DNA of 64,000 bases from Clavibacter michiganensis (GCF_021216655.1 NZ_CP080437.1:2356001-2420000), one strand, 5' to 3'; positions 33,919 through 44,270 are shown, counted from the stretch's first letter. The notes: a model not told the origin generated them from the sequence alone. Translations and numbers: made by a program.

Positions 33919-34335
33919 AGCACTAGCGGAAGGCGCGCCTGCCATGGCTGGCGGATGGGTCAGGGGTCTTCCGCAGGACTGGGGGTGGGTCTTGGTGGCG
34001 CCGGTGAGCGTCCGGTGCGTGTGTGTGCCAGTGTGGGCGTGCAGTGTGGGGGAGTGGTGGGAGTCTCGACCTCACTGTGCAGGTGCTTGTCCGCGGAGGT
34101 CGCATCCGCCAGCTGACGCGCAGGGCTGTCACGCGGGTCTCGCGAACTGCGGCGCCGGATCAGTCGGGATGCCGCTCCGACGGCAGTACAGATCGCGTGC
34201 ATGCAGATCGCTAGCGCTCTGCTAGTAGTTGAGCGCCCGCCCTGTTCGAGCGGAAGAATGCTGGAGTCGGTCTCCCGGTGTATCCCGATGTCTGTCAAGA
34301 TCTGACAGATCAAGAGAGTCAAGGGGAGATTTACC
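33919..34335. other. Upstream region of the AAA ATPase gene
   Basis: About 400 bp without a credible gene. It contains a gctagc element near 34209 and the inverted repeat at 34292-34308. Confidence 0.4.
34292..34308. promoter_or_regulatory. Inverted repeat before the ATPase gene
   Basis: ctgtca-agatc-tgacag, perfect 6-bp arms, 28 bp upstream of the GTG start: a likely operator or part of a promoter. Confidence 0.45.
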
Positions 34336-35505
34336 GTGGACGGTACGACGAATCCCTACGCGCCCGGCGCCGGCGCACGGCCACCCGCGCTCGTCGGCCG
34401 GGACGCAGAGCTCGAGGCGTGGCGCGTCTCGGTCGCACGCGCTGCCGCTGGCCGGGCACCACGCTCGCTCGTCCTCTACGGACTCCGCGGCGTCGGCAAG
34501 ACCGTCCTGCTGAGCCAGATGTCCGCCGAAGCCGAAGCATCCGGGTGGATCGTCGCCCAGGTCGAAGCGGCTGCCGGGACATCCATGCGCGGCGCACTCT
34601 CCTCGACCCTCCAGAGCCACGTCGCCCGTATCGCCCGACGCAACCGCAAACGGCCCTTCCTCCGCGCGCTGAAGACCGCCCTGTCCTTCTCCGCTCGCGT
34701 GGACACGGACGGGACCACCACATTCGGACTCACGCTCGACGACATCGAGGCCGAGCTCGCCGACTCGGGCAATATCGAACTCGACCTCACCACCGTCGTC
34801 GACGGGATCCTCGACGCGGTGCACGACGAGGGACTCGGCCTCGCGATCCTCATCGACGAGGCACAAGACCTCACCGCGGACGAACTCGTCGCCATCTGCA
34901 CCGTCGCCCACCGCGCCTCCCAACGACAACGACCCGTCCTCTTCGTCCTCGCCGGGCTGCCCAGCCTGCCCACCCGCCTCGCCGAAGCGAAGTCCTACTC
35001 CGAGCGCCTCTTCCAGTACCGGCACATCCGCGAACTCGAGTCCGACGCGGCTGCCGATGCCCTCACGGTGCCCGCTGCCGATGAAGGCGTCACGTGGACC
35101 GACGACGCCATCGACCTCGTCGTGACGCTCACCGGCGGATATCCCTACTTCCTCCAGGAGTACGGCTCCGAGGCATGGCTCGAGGCAGCGTCATCACCGA
35201 TCTCCCGCGATGACGCCCAAAACGGCGCCGGGCTCGCCCTCCGCCACCTCGACGACGGCTTCTACCGAACCCGATGGGACCGCGCCACACCCCTCGAGAA
35301 GGAGTACCTGCGCGCCATGGCCGCCGACGGCGACACCGGATCCAAGACAGCCGACGTGGCACGCCGCCTCGACCGCACCACCCAGCGCCTTAGCAAGATC
35401 CGCCAGAACCTCACCGACAAGGGCATCATCTACGCACCCGAGCACGGGCGCATCGCCTTCACCGTCCCGTGGATGGCCGCGTTCATAGAGCGACAACCCG
35501 CCTGA
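34336..35505 (+). CDS. Orc1/Cdc6- or STAND-like AAA ATPase
   Basis: 389 residues from a GTG at 34336 with ggggag upstream. ALVGRDAELEAWRVS, Walker A LVLYGLRGVGKTVLL, Walker B LGLAILIDEAQDL and a sensor region (PVLFVLAGLPSLPTRLA) define an AAA ATPase of the bacterial Orc1-like class. A C-terminal winged helix (SKTADVARRLDRTTQRLSKI, LTDKGIIYAPEHGRIAFTVP) suggests DNA binding. Relatives occur in prophages, plasmids and defence-type islands. It follows the partition cassette, so a role in plasmid maintenance is possible; a defence or regulatory role cannot be excluded. Confidence 0.75.
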   Translation: MDGTTNPYAPGAGARPPALVGRDAELEAWRVSVARAAAGRAPRSLVLYGLRGVGKTVLLSQMSAEAEASGWIVAQVEAAAGTSMRGALSSTLQSHVARIARRNRKRPFLRALKTALSFSARVDTDGTTTFGLTLDDIEAELADSGNIELDLTTVVDGILDAVHDEGLGLAILIDEAQDLTADELVAICTVAHRASQRQRPVLFVLAGLPSLPTRLAEAKSYSERLFQYRHIRELESDAAADALTVPAADEGVTWTDDAIDLVVTLTGGYPYFLQEYGSEAWLEAASSPISRDDAQNGAGLALRHLDDGFYRTRWDRATPLEKEYLRAMAADGDTGSKTADVARRLDRTTQRLSKIRQNLTDKGIIYAPEHGRIAFTVPWMAAFIERQPA

Positions 35506-35589
35506 CGCCTGAAGGGCCTGAGGCGGGGGAGTGGGCCATTGACGGCGAAAAACGCTGTCCTTCGTCGTTGACTCGTTGTTCGCAGCCTC

Positions 35590-35856
35590 CTCGATCATCA
35601 GGGGCATCACGTAGTCGCGACCATGTCACCGACCGCGGGCATGACGTTGTGGCTCGACGGCAGGCAGGTCGCGGCGAACACTTCCTTCCGGGCTGCGGAG
35701 AACACGACCGGATGGTGGCGCATCGGCTACGACAACCTCGACACCTGGCCGGCCGCCGGCAACCGGTACTTCACCGGAAGCATGAGGTACGCCGCCGTCT
35801 ACTCGACCACCCTCACCGCCACGCAGATCCAGAACCACTACAACGCAGGCCGCTAG
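35590..35856 (+). pseudogene. C-terminal fragment of a LamG/concanavalin-like secreted protein
   Basis: The frame reads HHVVATMSPTAGMTLWLDGR, then TTGWWRIGYDNLDTW, RYFTGSMRYAAVYSTTLTAT and QIQNHYNAGR. This is the last two-thirds of a LamG domain as found at the end of large actinobacterial surface proteins. Everything upstream is missing; the junction lies near 35590. An ATG at 35623 gives a 77-codon ORF, but a stand-alone protein is unlikely. Confidence 0.7.
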
Positions 35857-35912
35857 CGAAGCAAAGCTCGGCCGACACGCCTGGTACTGCCTGATGAACG
35901 GGCAAGGATCCC

Positions 35913-37217
35913 CTACCGGACAGCCGCGGGAACCGGCTCGTGGAGCGAGGCAGCAGCGTGCCATCGTCCGCGGAGAGCGAGCAGCGTGCCGCCGATGACA
36001 GCCGACGTGAGCAATCCGATCAGCACGCCCACCTTCACCGCGTCGTCCTGCGCGCTGCCGGTGCCGTACGCGAGCTCGCCGACGAGGAGCGAAACGGTGA
36101 AGCCGATGCCGGCGACGAAGGAGAGGCCGAGGACGTCGGGCCATCGCAGCGTCGGGTCGAGGCGGATGCCGGGCAGGCGGGCCACGAGGAGCGACGCTCC
36201 GGTGATCCCGGCGGCTTTGCCGATCACGAGGGCGACGATGATGCCGACGGCGACGCTGTCGGTGAGCGATGAGGTGAGGCCTTCGAGGCCGCCGACGGTG
36301 ACGCCGGCGGAGAAGAACGCGAATACGGGGACCGCGATGCCGGACGAGATGGGGGACCAGCGCTCAGCGAAATAGTGCGTGAGCGCGTGCCGCTCCTCGC
36401 GCCCGGCGGTGCCGCGGTGCGTGACACCGGCACGGGCGGTCGCGATCGCGGGGACGAGGAGGCCGAGAGCGACTCCGGCGATGGTGGCGTGGATCCCGGA
36501 CGCGTGAACGAGCGCCCACGCGGCGACGCCGAGCGGGATGAGCACATACCAGGCACGCACGCCGCGCTGCACGAGGATCCCGAAGACGGCCAGTGGCACC
36601 GACGCGAGCAGCAGAGGCACGAACGCGATACCGGCCGTGTAAAAGACGGCGATGATCGTGATCGCGAGGAGGTCGTCGACCACGGCGAGAGTGAGCAGGA
36701 ACGTCCGCAGCGCCGGGGGAAGGCGCCTGCCGACCACTGCGACCACGGCCACGGCGAACGCGATGTCGGTCGCTCCGGGGATGGCCCAGCCCCGGAGCGC
36801 TTCGGGCCCGGCGCCGAGGTTGATGAGAGTGAAGATGCCGGCAGGCACGATGACGCGGCCCGCAGCCGCGGCGATAGGCAGCGCGGCGACGCGGGGGTCG
36901 CGGAGGGATCCGGCGACGAACTCCTGCTTGAGCTCGAGACCGACGACGAAGAAGAAGATCGCGAGGAGCCCGTCGGCCGCCCATGCGCTGACGCTGAGGT
37001 CCAGGTGCAACGCCTCGGGACCGAACGTGAAGCCACGCACGCGTTCGTAGAGGTCCGCGGCGGGGCTGTTCGCGATCACGAGCGCGAGGACGGTCGCGAT
37101 GAGCAGGAGGATCCCGCCGGTGGTGTCGGGGCTGAGGAACCGGGAGAGGCGGGCGCCGCGGCCGGGCGCGGTCGGGGCGTGCGGAGGGGTAGGCAAGGCA
37201 GGGTTGGGCGAGATCAT
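35913..37217 (-). CDS. nhaA: Na+/H+ antiporter NhaA
   Basis: 434 residues from the ATG at 37217 (ggaag upstream); an open frame to 37325 is less convincing. Twelve hydrophobic segments are present. NhaA signatures: GLLAIFFFVVGLELKQEFVA, GWAIPGATDIAFAVAVVAVV and LRTFLLTLAVVDDLLAI with the paired ion-binding Asp residues. It exchanges Na+ or Li+ for protons across the membrane and helps pH and salt homeostasis. It stands alone, convergent with the LamG fragment, and full length compared with the family. Confidence 0.92.
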   Translation of the reverse strand: MISPNPALPTPPHAPTAPGRGARLSRFLSPDTTGGILLLIATVLALVIANSPAADLYERVRGFTFGPEALHLDLSVSAWAADGLLAIFFFVVGLELKQEFVAGSLRDPRVAALPIAAAAGRVIVPAGIFTLINLGAGPEALRGWAIPGATDIAFAVAVVAVVGRRLPPALRTFLLTLAVVDDLLAITIIAVFYTAGIAFVPLLLASVPLAVFGILVQRGVRAWYVLIPLGVAAWALVHASGIHATIAGVALGLLVPAIATARAGVTHRGTAGREERHALTHYFAERWSPISSGIAVPVFAFFSAGVTVGGLEGLTSSLTDSVAVGIIVALVIGKAAGITGASLLVARLPGIRLDPTLRWPDVLGLSFVAGIGFTVSLLVGELAYGTGSAQDDAVKVGVLIGLLTSAVIGGTLLALRGRWHAAASLHEPVPAAVR

Positions 37218-37879
37218 GGTGGTCTTCCGTCGACGAGCGTGAGCAGGGGGCGTCTCCGCTCCGGCGTCGCGGTTGACGGTAGCGGGCCTAGCCGGCTGGC
37301 GGCGGGCAGTCGGCGATCTCGCCATGCGCGTTCGTGCCCCACGAGCTCATCCACCCGTTAGTGCCGGAGGCGCGCTTGGTCACTAGCAGCCGCTTGGGCA
37401 ACGTGGCAGCGGCGCGGGCGCGTGAGCGCGAGGCGGGGGCTGTCGGGAAGGGCACAGCCCAACCTTGCCGACCTGTGCACGACCGCGACTGTGAGGGTTG
37501 GTGAGGTGGCCGGGAAGCTATTCCCTAATGAGCCCAAGGTGAGCCGCGCACGTCGTGCCCTCAAAGGCGGCCCAACAGTTGACGCGGGGGCGTTTGTGGG
37601 CTAATACAAACTATTTACCGCATTTGGGTAGCTGACAAGCTCCGATAGGGTGGCCGCCTGTCAGAGGCGCACAACCGCAGAGCGGGGAACGATGCCGCTC
37701 GTAGTCGGGCCGGTCAAAAAGCCCGCACGGTGGCCGTGAGTCCGCGTTAAGCGTCGTTCCGGCCACCGCGCAGTGTCGTGCAGCGCAGATTCCGTCCTGC
37801 CCCAATTGGCCTTCCAGTCGATAGCCACAGCTCCTGGCGAAAGTCGTGCCCGAGTTGATTCAGGAGCAGATGGACGCCG
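37218..37879. other. Intergenic region without a recognised gene
   Basis: Upstream of nhaA and downstream of the subtilase. There are short ORFs on both strands, none with recognisable sequence. The nhaA promoter must lie in the first part. Confidence 0.4.
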
Positions 37880-40800
37880 TCAGCGTCTGATCCGGTAGGA
37901 GGTAGCCGCGAGCGGGGCACTCGCCGACGGCGCGGTCGAGTCTGCCGGTACTGTGATGTCGAACAATGTGGTGGCGTCTGATCCGGAGTACGACAAGAGC
38001 CCGAGGTAACGGGACCCAACGGCAAGCCCGGACCAAGAGGCTTCGTACGTCGCCTTCTTACCGCGTTGCACCGGGAGCTGCACCGGCGTGGTTGCGAAAG
38101 CGCCCTGCCCACCGCTCGCAACCACGTCGTACCGGGTTAGGTCAAAGCCGGTCATCGCCGCACTGCCCGCGACCGACTCCGCCGCCACAGTCGCAACGTA
38201 TTCACCGGCCTCCGGTGCTTGAACGACGATACGCTCGGACGGCGACGGCGTGATCTTGACGTCGATTACCGTGCGCTTGCCGCCGTCGCCGATCCGCTCG
38301 AGCTCAAGTGCCAGATCTGACGCCCCATCTCGCGGGGCGACATCGACCACGAGTGCCTTCTCATTGGCGGGGACATTGATCTGCATGGCGTATTCCCTAT
38401 TTGGCGCGAGCGATCCGGTCGGCCCGCTCTGCGTGCCGGACGGGTCGTGAAGGCGCTGCGCCGGCGCCAACCCCGAGGCCTCGAGCGCGATCCGCCCCGT
38501 CACTCCGGAGTCGACAGCCACGTCCAACTTTCCACTCGTCCCGCTACCGGAGACCGACGACGGTACCCCGAGCTCCTGCGGCCGCACGGCGACGGGGCTG
38601 CGGACGGTCCCGCCGGGGCCCGTCCAGGTGAGGGACCCGGTCGTCCACGCGCCGGTGGACGCTCCGACCTTCGCCTGGATGCGCACGTGGAAGGTGCGCG
38701 TCTGGCCCGGCGCCGTGAAGGTCAGCCGGGCCGGGCTGACGGTCACGTCGGCTCCGGCCACGCCCTGCACGGACGCCCTCCAGGTCCCCGCGGCCTGGGA
38801 TGTCACGGTGCGGGTGAGCGTCGTGCCGCCGATGAGCGACCCGACCGCGATGCTCGGCAGGTTGAGCTGGGACACCGGCACCGCCGGCACGGGATGCGGC
38901 AGCTCGAGCCCGGTCTGCGCGGCGTACCCCGCCCAGTCCCGCGGACCGCTCGCGTACACGAGGCCGGGGTGCAGGTAGCGCGCGGACGCGATCTCGCCGG
39001 CGCCCTGCGCGAACGGATCCGTGACGGCCTTCCCCTGCGCGTCCACCGTGTCGGTCGCGGTGGTCATCATCGCGGACTTGATCTCGGACGGCGACGCGGT
39101 CGGGTGGATGCCGAGGTAGACGAGCGCGAACCCGGCGATGTGCGGCGACGACATCGACGTGCCCGAGAGCGCGGCGAAGCCCGGCCGGCCGTCGACGTCC
39201 TTGTACGCGGCGGGGATGCCCGAGCCGGGTGCCGTGATGTCGGGCTTGATGATGTCGGCGCCGTCCGCCGGGTCGGGGCCCCGGGAGCTGAAGCCGGTCA
39301 CCTGGGGAGCAGGTCGCTCCACGCCCGAGGTGTCGCCGGCGGTCAGCGTCGCGGTGGCGCCGGCCTTCGCGGCGTAGGCGACGATCGCGGGGCGGGCGTC
39401 GACGTCCACGTGCACGGTCGGGACGGCGTGGCTGTCGAGGTCCTCCGAGTCGGCCTTCACGTTGGTGAGGACCATGCCGATCCCCCCGGCGCGCGTGACC
39501 TCGGCGCTCTTGTCGACGCGCGCCGAGACGCCGCGGTCGCACTGCACGATGCGGCCCGTCACCTTCGCCGGATCCAGCGTGCCCTTCCCGCACAGCTCCG
39601 GGGACGTCGCGCCGGCGACACCGGAGGCCGCCGCTCGCACCAGCGGGCCCGACACGGGCGACGGGCCCATGTGGGACGCGCCCGCGAACCTCCGGCCGTC
39701 GCCCAGGGTGAGCGTCGCGGCGTAGTTGTCGGGGACGCTGCTGGCGGCGACCGTGGTGACCCACGGCTCCAGGTTCGAGACCGTGCTCGCGTCCGGGCCG
39801 CTGTTGCCCGCGGACGCGGCCACGAAGATGCCCGCGCTCGCGGCGCCCAGGAGGGCGCGCTGCTCCTCGTCCGGCGACGGGCCGTCGCCGCCGAGCGACA
39901 TGTTGATGACGTCGACCCCGTCGGCCGTGGCCTGGTCGATGGCCGCGATGATGTCGGAGGCGGCGCACCCGTCGTCCGTCTCCACCGTGGGGTCGGGGCC
40001 GTCCCAGCAGACCTTGTACGCGGCGATCCGCGCGGCCGGCGCCACGCCCGCGATGGTGTCGAGGGTGCGGCCGTGGATCACGGCGGGCACGTCCGCGTCC
40101 CCGGCGGCCGTGCTGGCCGTGTGGGATCCGTGCCCGTTCGTGTCGCGCGCAGACCGCCGCTCCTGCGGCCCGAGGGGCACACCGCTCGCATCGCGCCCCG
40201 AGACAAAGGATCGGGCTCCGATGACCTTGGTGGAGCAGTCGGCGGCGGTGAAGCCGTCGCCGGTCTCGCATGTGCCGTGGAAGACGCTGCCGTCGGCCTT
40301 CCGGAACGCGATGCCCGTCCCGTCGCGGTAGGGCTCGGCACCCGGGGCCGAACCGAGGGGCTTCCCCGCGAAGGACGGGTTGTCGGGGGCGATGCCGGAG
40401 TCGATGTCGCCGATCACCGTCCCCGCGCCGGCGTGCTCCGCGCCGCCTGCGGCGGCCCAGAGCCCGTGGTCGCCCTCGAGCCCGAGGGAGCGGATGGCGG
40501 GCGTCGACTGCGGGTGCAGCGTCTGGTCGGGCTCGACGCTGAGGACGTCGCCGTCGTGCGCCAGCGCCCGGACCTGGGCTGCGGTGAGCGACGCGGAGAA
40601 GCCGTTCGTCGTGAGGGAGTACTGGTGGGTGGGCGTGACGCCGATCGCGTCGGCGACGGAGCGCTGCGCCCGCGCGAGGTGGTCGGTGTAGCGCTCGACG
40701 GCGTCCGACCGCGCGTCGAGTCGGGCCCCCGGGTCGACCTCCGTGCGGGCGAGCCCGTCGAGCGTGCCGTCGTAGGTCGCCGCCGGCTGGTCCTTGAGCG

Positions 40801-40981
40801 TGATGAGGTAGTGGCCGTCCGCCGCGTCGAGCGACACGGCGGCCTGCGGGAGGACCGCGGCACCGGCGGCGGATCCCCCGGCGACGACGAGCGCCACGGC
40901 GAGCGCGCAGGCCGCGAGGGGACGTGCCGAGCGAAGCCGGGCCCTCCGGCCGGGCGGGAGCGGGTGTCAGTGGCTGGGCAT
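37880..40981 (-). pseudogene. sbtA: Large secreted subtilase (S8) with a premature stop at codon 5
   Basis: A protein of about 1030 residues: inhibitor I9-like propeptide, S8 catalytic domain, PA insert, Fn3-like and C-terminal modules. Counted from the GTG at 40897, the triad is Asp166 ([10 protein letters not shown]), His256 (DTNGHGSHTAST) and Ser581 (SGTSMSSPHIAG), all intact. The only good initiation site is the ATG at 40981 with aggaggga 7 bases before it. It reads M-P-S-H-TGA (stop at 40967-40969) and then the same frame continues as [20 protein letters not shown], a normal signal-peptide n-region. Re-initiation at the GTG at 40897 would leave a signal peptide without its basic region. 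SbtA-like subtilases are known in Clavibacter islands; the symbol is given on that basis. Confidence 0.8.
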
Positions 40982-41164
40982 GGCTGTTCCCTCCTATCGC
41001 CGACCGCGGCCGGCTCGTGGATCCGCGGAGCCCGAGGTGCGCAGGACGGCACCGGCCGGAGTCGCGGAGTCACGTCGTCGAGGCGATGGGCAGAACCGTA
41101 GGGAAGGATCCACGGCCCCCATCGGCTCTTTGCACACGCGCCGCGCGCCCGGATATGGGCGAGA

Positions 41165-41189
41165 CCCCGCCCCCGATGCGGGGGCGGGG
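41165..41189 (-). terminator. Terminator of the former isocitrate dehydrogenase gene
   Basis: ccccgccccc / gggggcgggg with a 5-base loop, about 40 bp past the stop of the fragment and upstream of the subtilase. Confidence 0.65.
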
Positions 41190-41227
41190 CCTCTCGGCGA
41201 GCGGCGGTGTCGGATGACGCCGGCGGA

Positions 41228-41477
41228 TCAGGCCAGGCGCGTCTGCGGTTTCTCCCCGAGCGACGCGAGAAACTCCTCGGTCGGAGGCCGAGCGAGCCGA
41301 AGCCCTGCGCGACGGTGTCGGACTGCACGTCGCCGTCGTAGTTCTTGCAGGCCCAGACGTAGCCGCCCTCCCACTTGAGCGAGGCGGCGACCATGTCGTC
41401 GATGAGGCGGTGCTCGTAGGTGATGCCCGCTGCGGCGAACTGCTCCGCGTACTCGGCCTCGAATACCTCCTGGAACA
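41228..41477 (-). pseudogene. NADP-isocitrate dehydrogenase fragment with an internal deletion
   Basis: The minus strand reads [40 protein letters not shown] and [24 protein letters not shown], the unmistakable core of monomeric-fold NADP-isocitrate dehydrogenase. It then jumps, with a frame change, to [18 protein letters not shown] and a stop, which is the C-terminus. About 100 codons between these blocks and the whole N-terminal half are missing. It cannot be functional; a housekeeping icd gene must exist elsewhere. Confidence 0.85.
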
Positions 41478-41519
41478 GGGGTGAAGGGGAGGACGCAAGT
41501 GCGCCCTCCCCTTCACCCC
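41478..41519 (-). terminator. Terminator of the second Ppa-like gene
   Basis: ggggtgaaggggagg / cctccccttcacccc, a perfect 15-bp stem with a 12-base loop, at the junction between the isocitrate dehydrogenase fragment and the protease-like gene. Confidence 0.65.
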
Positions 41520-41667
41520 ATCACGGGATACCTCTCGTCAGCGCACATTGTAAACGGCTATCAGTCTGACTGCGGACTATTCCTGCTGAGCGACGCATGC
41601 GCTGTGCGGGTCTCGCGCTTATGATGCCTGACCTTCTCCGCCGCTGTGCAAATCCAACTTTCGGCGA

Positions 41668-42624
41668 CTACCTCTTGGACAGATCGGCAAGAGTCGTTGC
41701 GGCGTCCGTGCCCCATGCTGCCAGAACCAGACCTCGCTTTCCGACTCGCTGATCGGAGCTCTGCGCGATCACGGACCGTAGTTCTCCAGCGGGCGACAGA
41801 GCGGGTCCTCCCATTGCGCCGTCGTTGATATCGCACCCGATTTCACGTGCTGCCGACGGCGCAGCGAGCCGATGCGCGATAGCACCACAGCCTACGAGCT
41901 TCTGGCCGCTGTATGGTTTTTCCTGCGGATACGCGAACACGCGGAGAAGTTCCGTAGCGGGGGGTGTAATAGTGTCGAATACGGCCGGAACGGACCCGGC
42001 GGCGTCCTTTAGGTGGGTGCCGGTCGGGCCGGCGACCTTTGCGAACGCTACGTCCGCAGACGTTGCACCCGTTGCGTTCCACTGTGGCGTGGCTTCGGCC
42101 ACGCGGATCGGCCAAATGCCTTGTGGTGCTGCTGCATGGTCTGTGGAAGGTACGAAAGTCGCGAGTCGGTATACGGTCTTGGCTCCGCGGTCGATGAGGC
42201 AGCTTGCGGCTGTGGCTATCGTGTCACCGTCGGGTGTGTTGATTACGGTGGCGGTGCATGCGCGGTTTTTGCCGCCCTGAACAAAGAAGAGCTCTCCAAC
42301 GTACGGGAGGACCGCGTGTGCATGGGTGCGAGCTGATGTTTGTACTGCGGAAGTGGAGAGCTCGGGCGTCATGTCGGCTTCTGGCGAACTGGACGCAATC
42401 GCCTGTGCCTGCCGTGCGGTCGTCCAGTATGTCGTCGACGCCTCGGAGGAATCGGTCGCCGTGGCGATGTGGCTCTGCCCCTCGTTTTCGCTGGCGTACA
42501 CGGCGCCGGCACCTGTTGACAAGGCAATAATCATTGCGCCGCCGACACCCACCGCTGCATTAGCGAGCCGGTGGGCTGAGCGCGGCCGAGCGCGCTTGGT
42601 TACAGAGAGGAGGTGCGATTTCAC
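41668..42624 (-). CDS. Ppa-type secreted trypsin-like protein lacking catalytic His and Ser
   Basis: 318 residues from a GTG at 42624 (aagga upstream). The signal peptide is GVGGAMIIALSTGAGAVYAS. The chymotrypsin-like domain aligns with the product of 6139-7140: ATAASCLIDRG against ATAGRCVSAI, and FVPSTDHAAAPQGIWPI against FVPQYDGTAPKGIWPA. The catalytic His is replaced by Ser141 (TAASC). The Asp is present (Asp191, SADVAFAKV). The nucleophile motif is NDGAMGGPA, with Met271 instead of Ser. Two of three catalytic residues are gone while the reading frame is fully open, so it is a pseudoprotease or a gene in early decay. Confidence 0.8.
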   Translation of the reverse strand: MKSHLLSVTKRARPRSAHRLANAAVGVGGAMIIALSTGAGAVYASENEGQSHIATATDSSEASTTYWTTARQAQAIASSSPEADMTPELSTSAVQTSARTHAHAVLPYVGELFFVQGGKNRACTATVINTPDGDTIATAASCLIDRGAKTVYRLATFVPSTDHAAAPQGIWPIRVAEATPQWNATGATSADVAFAKVAGPTGTHLKDAAGSVPAVFDTITPPATELLRVFAYPQEKPYSGQKLVGCGAIAHRLAAPSAAREIGCDINDGAMGGPALSPAGELRSVIAQSSDQRVGKRGLVLAAWGTDAATTLADLSKR

Positions 42625-42842
42625 TGATGGTCCTTGTCAGGTTATTGGTGCGGGCGGGAAAGTCAGCACGCAATCGGATTACATAATCGGCGTCCATACA
42701 TGCGGCTGTCGTGATTTACATTCGAGCGAATATGCTACTGCGCCGGTGGTCCCGACGGGACAAGTTGTCCACAGGCCCGGTATTGCACAGCCAGCTCGTG
42801 CCACTGGAGGGTGCAGCCGGTGGCCGCGTTCTCGGCGCCGTA

Positions 42843-43986
42843 TCAGAGAGAGGTTGACGGGGTCCTTCGCGGACCGTACTGCGGCGCATGGGCCAGCTCG
42901 AGCCGTGACGGCGCGGACGCGGTGATGTTCGCGCTCATGGCGACCGCGATCACGTCCAGGCGCTCGATTGCCATCTGCCGTGCACCCGGGTAGTAGCCCG
43001 CTTGGGATGCCGGGTGCGTATGAATGACCCGATGCGCACGCCTCGCGGCGATCAGGGTTTTCTCGTCCCGCCCAACGGGGCCAATTGTGAGACCGAAGAG
43101 ACCAAAGAGACCGCGGATCGCGGTCGCGAGAACGCCTGCAGCGTCTGTCGTCGCGTCGCCGGCGATGTCGTCCGCCGCTGGCCGTCCGTGCCGATTCGCC
43201 TGGCCTGCCATCGTCACCAGCAATGCTAGCGCTGGGCCGAGGAGCAGTCCGGCCGCGCGCGCGAGCCCGGCCTCAGGGTGGACACCGGCGGCATGGATCA
43301 CGAGATCGGCCCGCACGCGCGTACCGGCCGAGAGGAGCGCGTGCCCGTGCGCCGCGCCGAAGACGGCCGCCCCCGTGCGCAGATCCGCACCTGCCGCCTC
43401 CAGTGCACCTTGCACCGGCGTGGCCGTCTCGGAATGCAGCAACGACAAGATCTTGTCGTTACGCCGCACGAGCGTGCCCCGCACGTCTCGGGTAAGAAGA
43501 TTGTCGACGGCCTCCAGGCCGGCGAAGCCCGCTTGACCACCCTGGCGTGCGCGTCGGCAATCTCGTCGAGGCCGGCCGTGATGCGATCCACGTCCTCAAC
43601 GCTCCGCAGCGTAGAGGACGGTATGTCCCTGTCTCTGCCGGCCGGTGCCGTTCCAGAGCCCACCGCCTCGACCAGGTCGTCGGACCCTCATTACGTATTC
43701 GGCGTCCGAGTCGAGGTCAAGCACGCGAACGGACTTCGCGCTCGCCTGAATTGCCTTGACCTCGTGCCGCACCCGCACATCGAGGCGGAATCGGGCGGCG
43801 AGCGAGTCCGGGGTCTGGAGCAGCAGCGATGCCCTCTGCGATATCACGCCCGGGGAGCCCGCTGTTGGCGAACGACACGGACGGGCCACGCTTGAGCCCG
43901 ACGACGTTGCGCTCGTCGTCTAGCCGACGCAGCCGCATCGCCGCCGACATTCCGCCGGCCACTCCTCCGATGATTACAGTCCTCAT
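42843..43986 (-). pseudogene. Degenerate CoA-disulfide reductase copy
   Basis: Pieces in several minus frames align in order with the intact gene at 55361-57019: MRTVIIGGVAGGMSAAMRLR, then RASLLLQTPDSLAARFRLDV, then PSSTLRSVEDVDRI, then TPVQGALEAAGADLRTGA, then ANRHGRPAADDIAGDATTDA and SQAGYYPGARQMAIERLDVI. At least three frameshifts and internal deletions separate them, and the active-site SFANCGLPYY reads SFANSGLPG, with Cys changed to Ser. The C-terminal rhodanese part is absent. It is an old, dead paralogue. Confidence 0.85.
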
Positions 43987-44270
43987 GAACATCACGATGC
44001 TACGGGGGAAGGGTATGAGTTATCGGGTGCCGTAACCGCGGCGAATAACTAAAAGGAGGTACGAGGGGTGTCGACTAGGTCGTGAGCGATGTCCCGTGGA
44101 CAGATCGGTCCTCGGGTCACGCGAGGTCGGGAGCTAGTCGCGGCCCGCCATCAAGATTCTAGACGCGAGCTTGAACAGGAGCCGGCCACGATCCCTCGAG
44201 CCCCTCGCACTGGTAGTAGCTCCCACATGGAGGTCTGCTGATCACGTGGGCCGATCCTGGCGTCGTAGCC

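Noticed and set aside
38447..41101. An 884-codon plus-strand ORF
   Set aside because: It is antisense to the subtilase gene and composed of Arg/Gly/Asp/Val-rich shadow sequence, a usual artefact in high-GC DNA.
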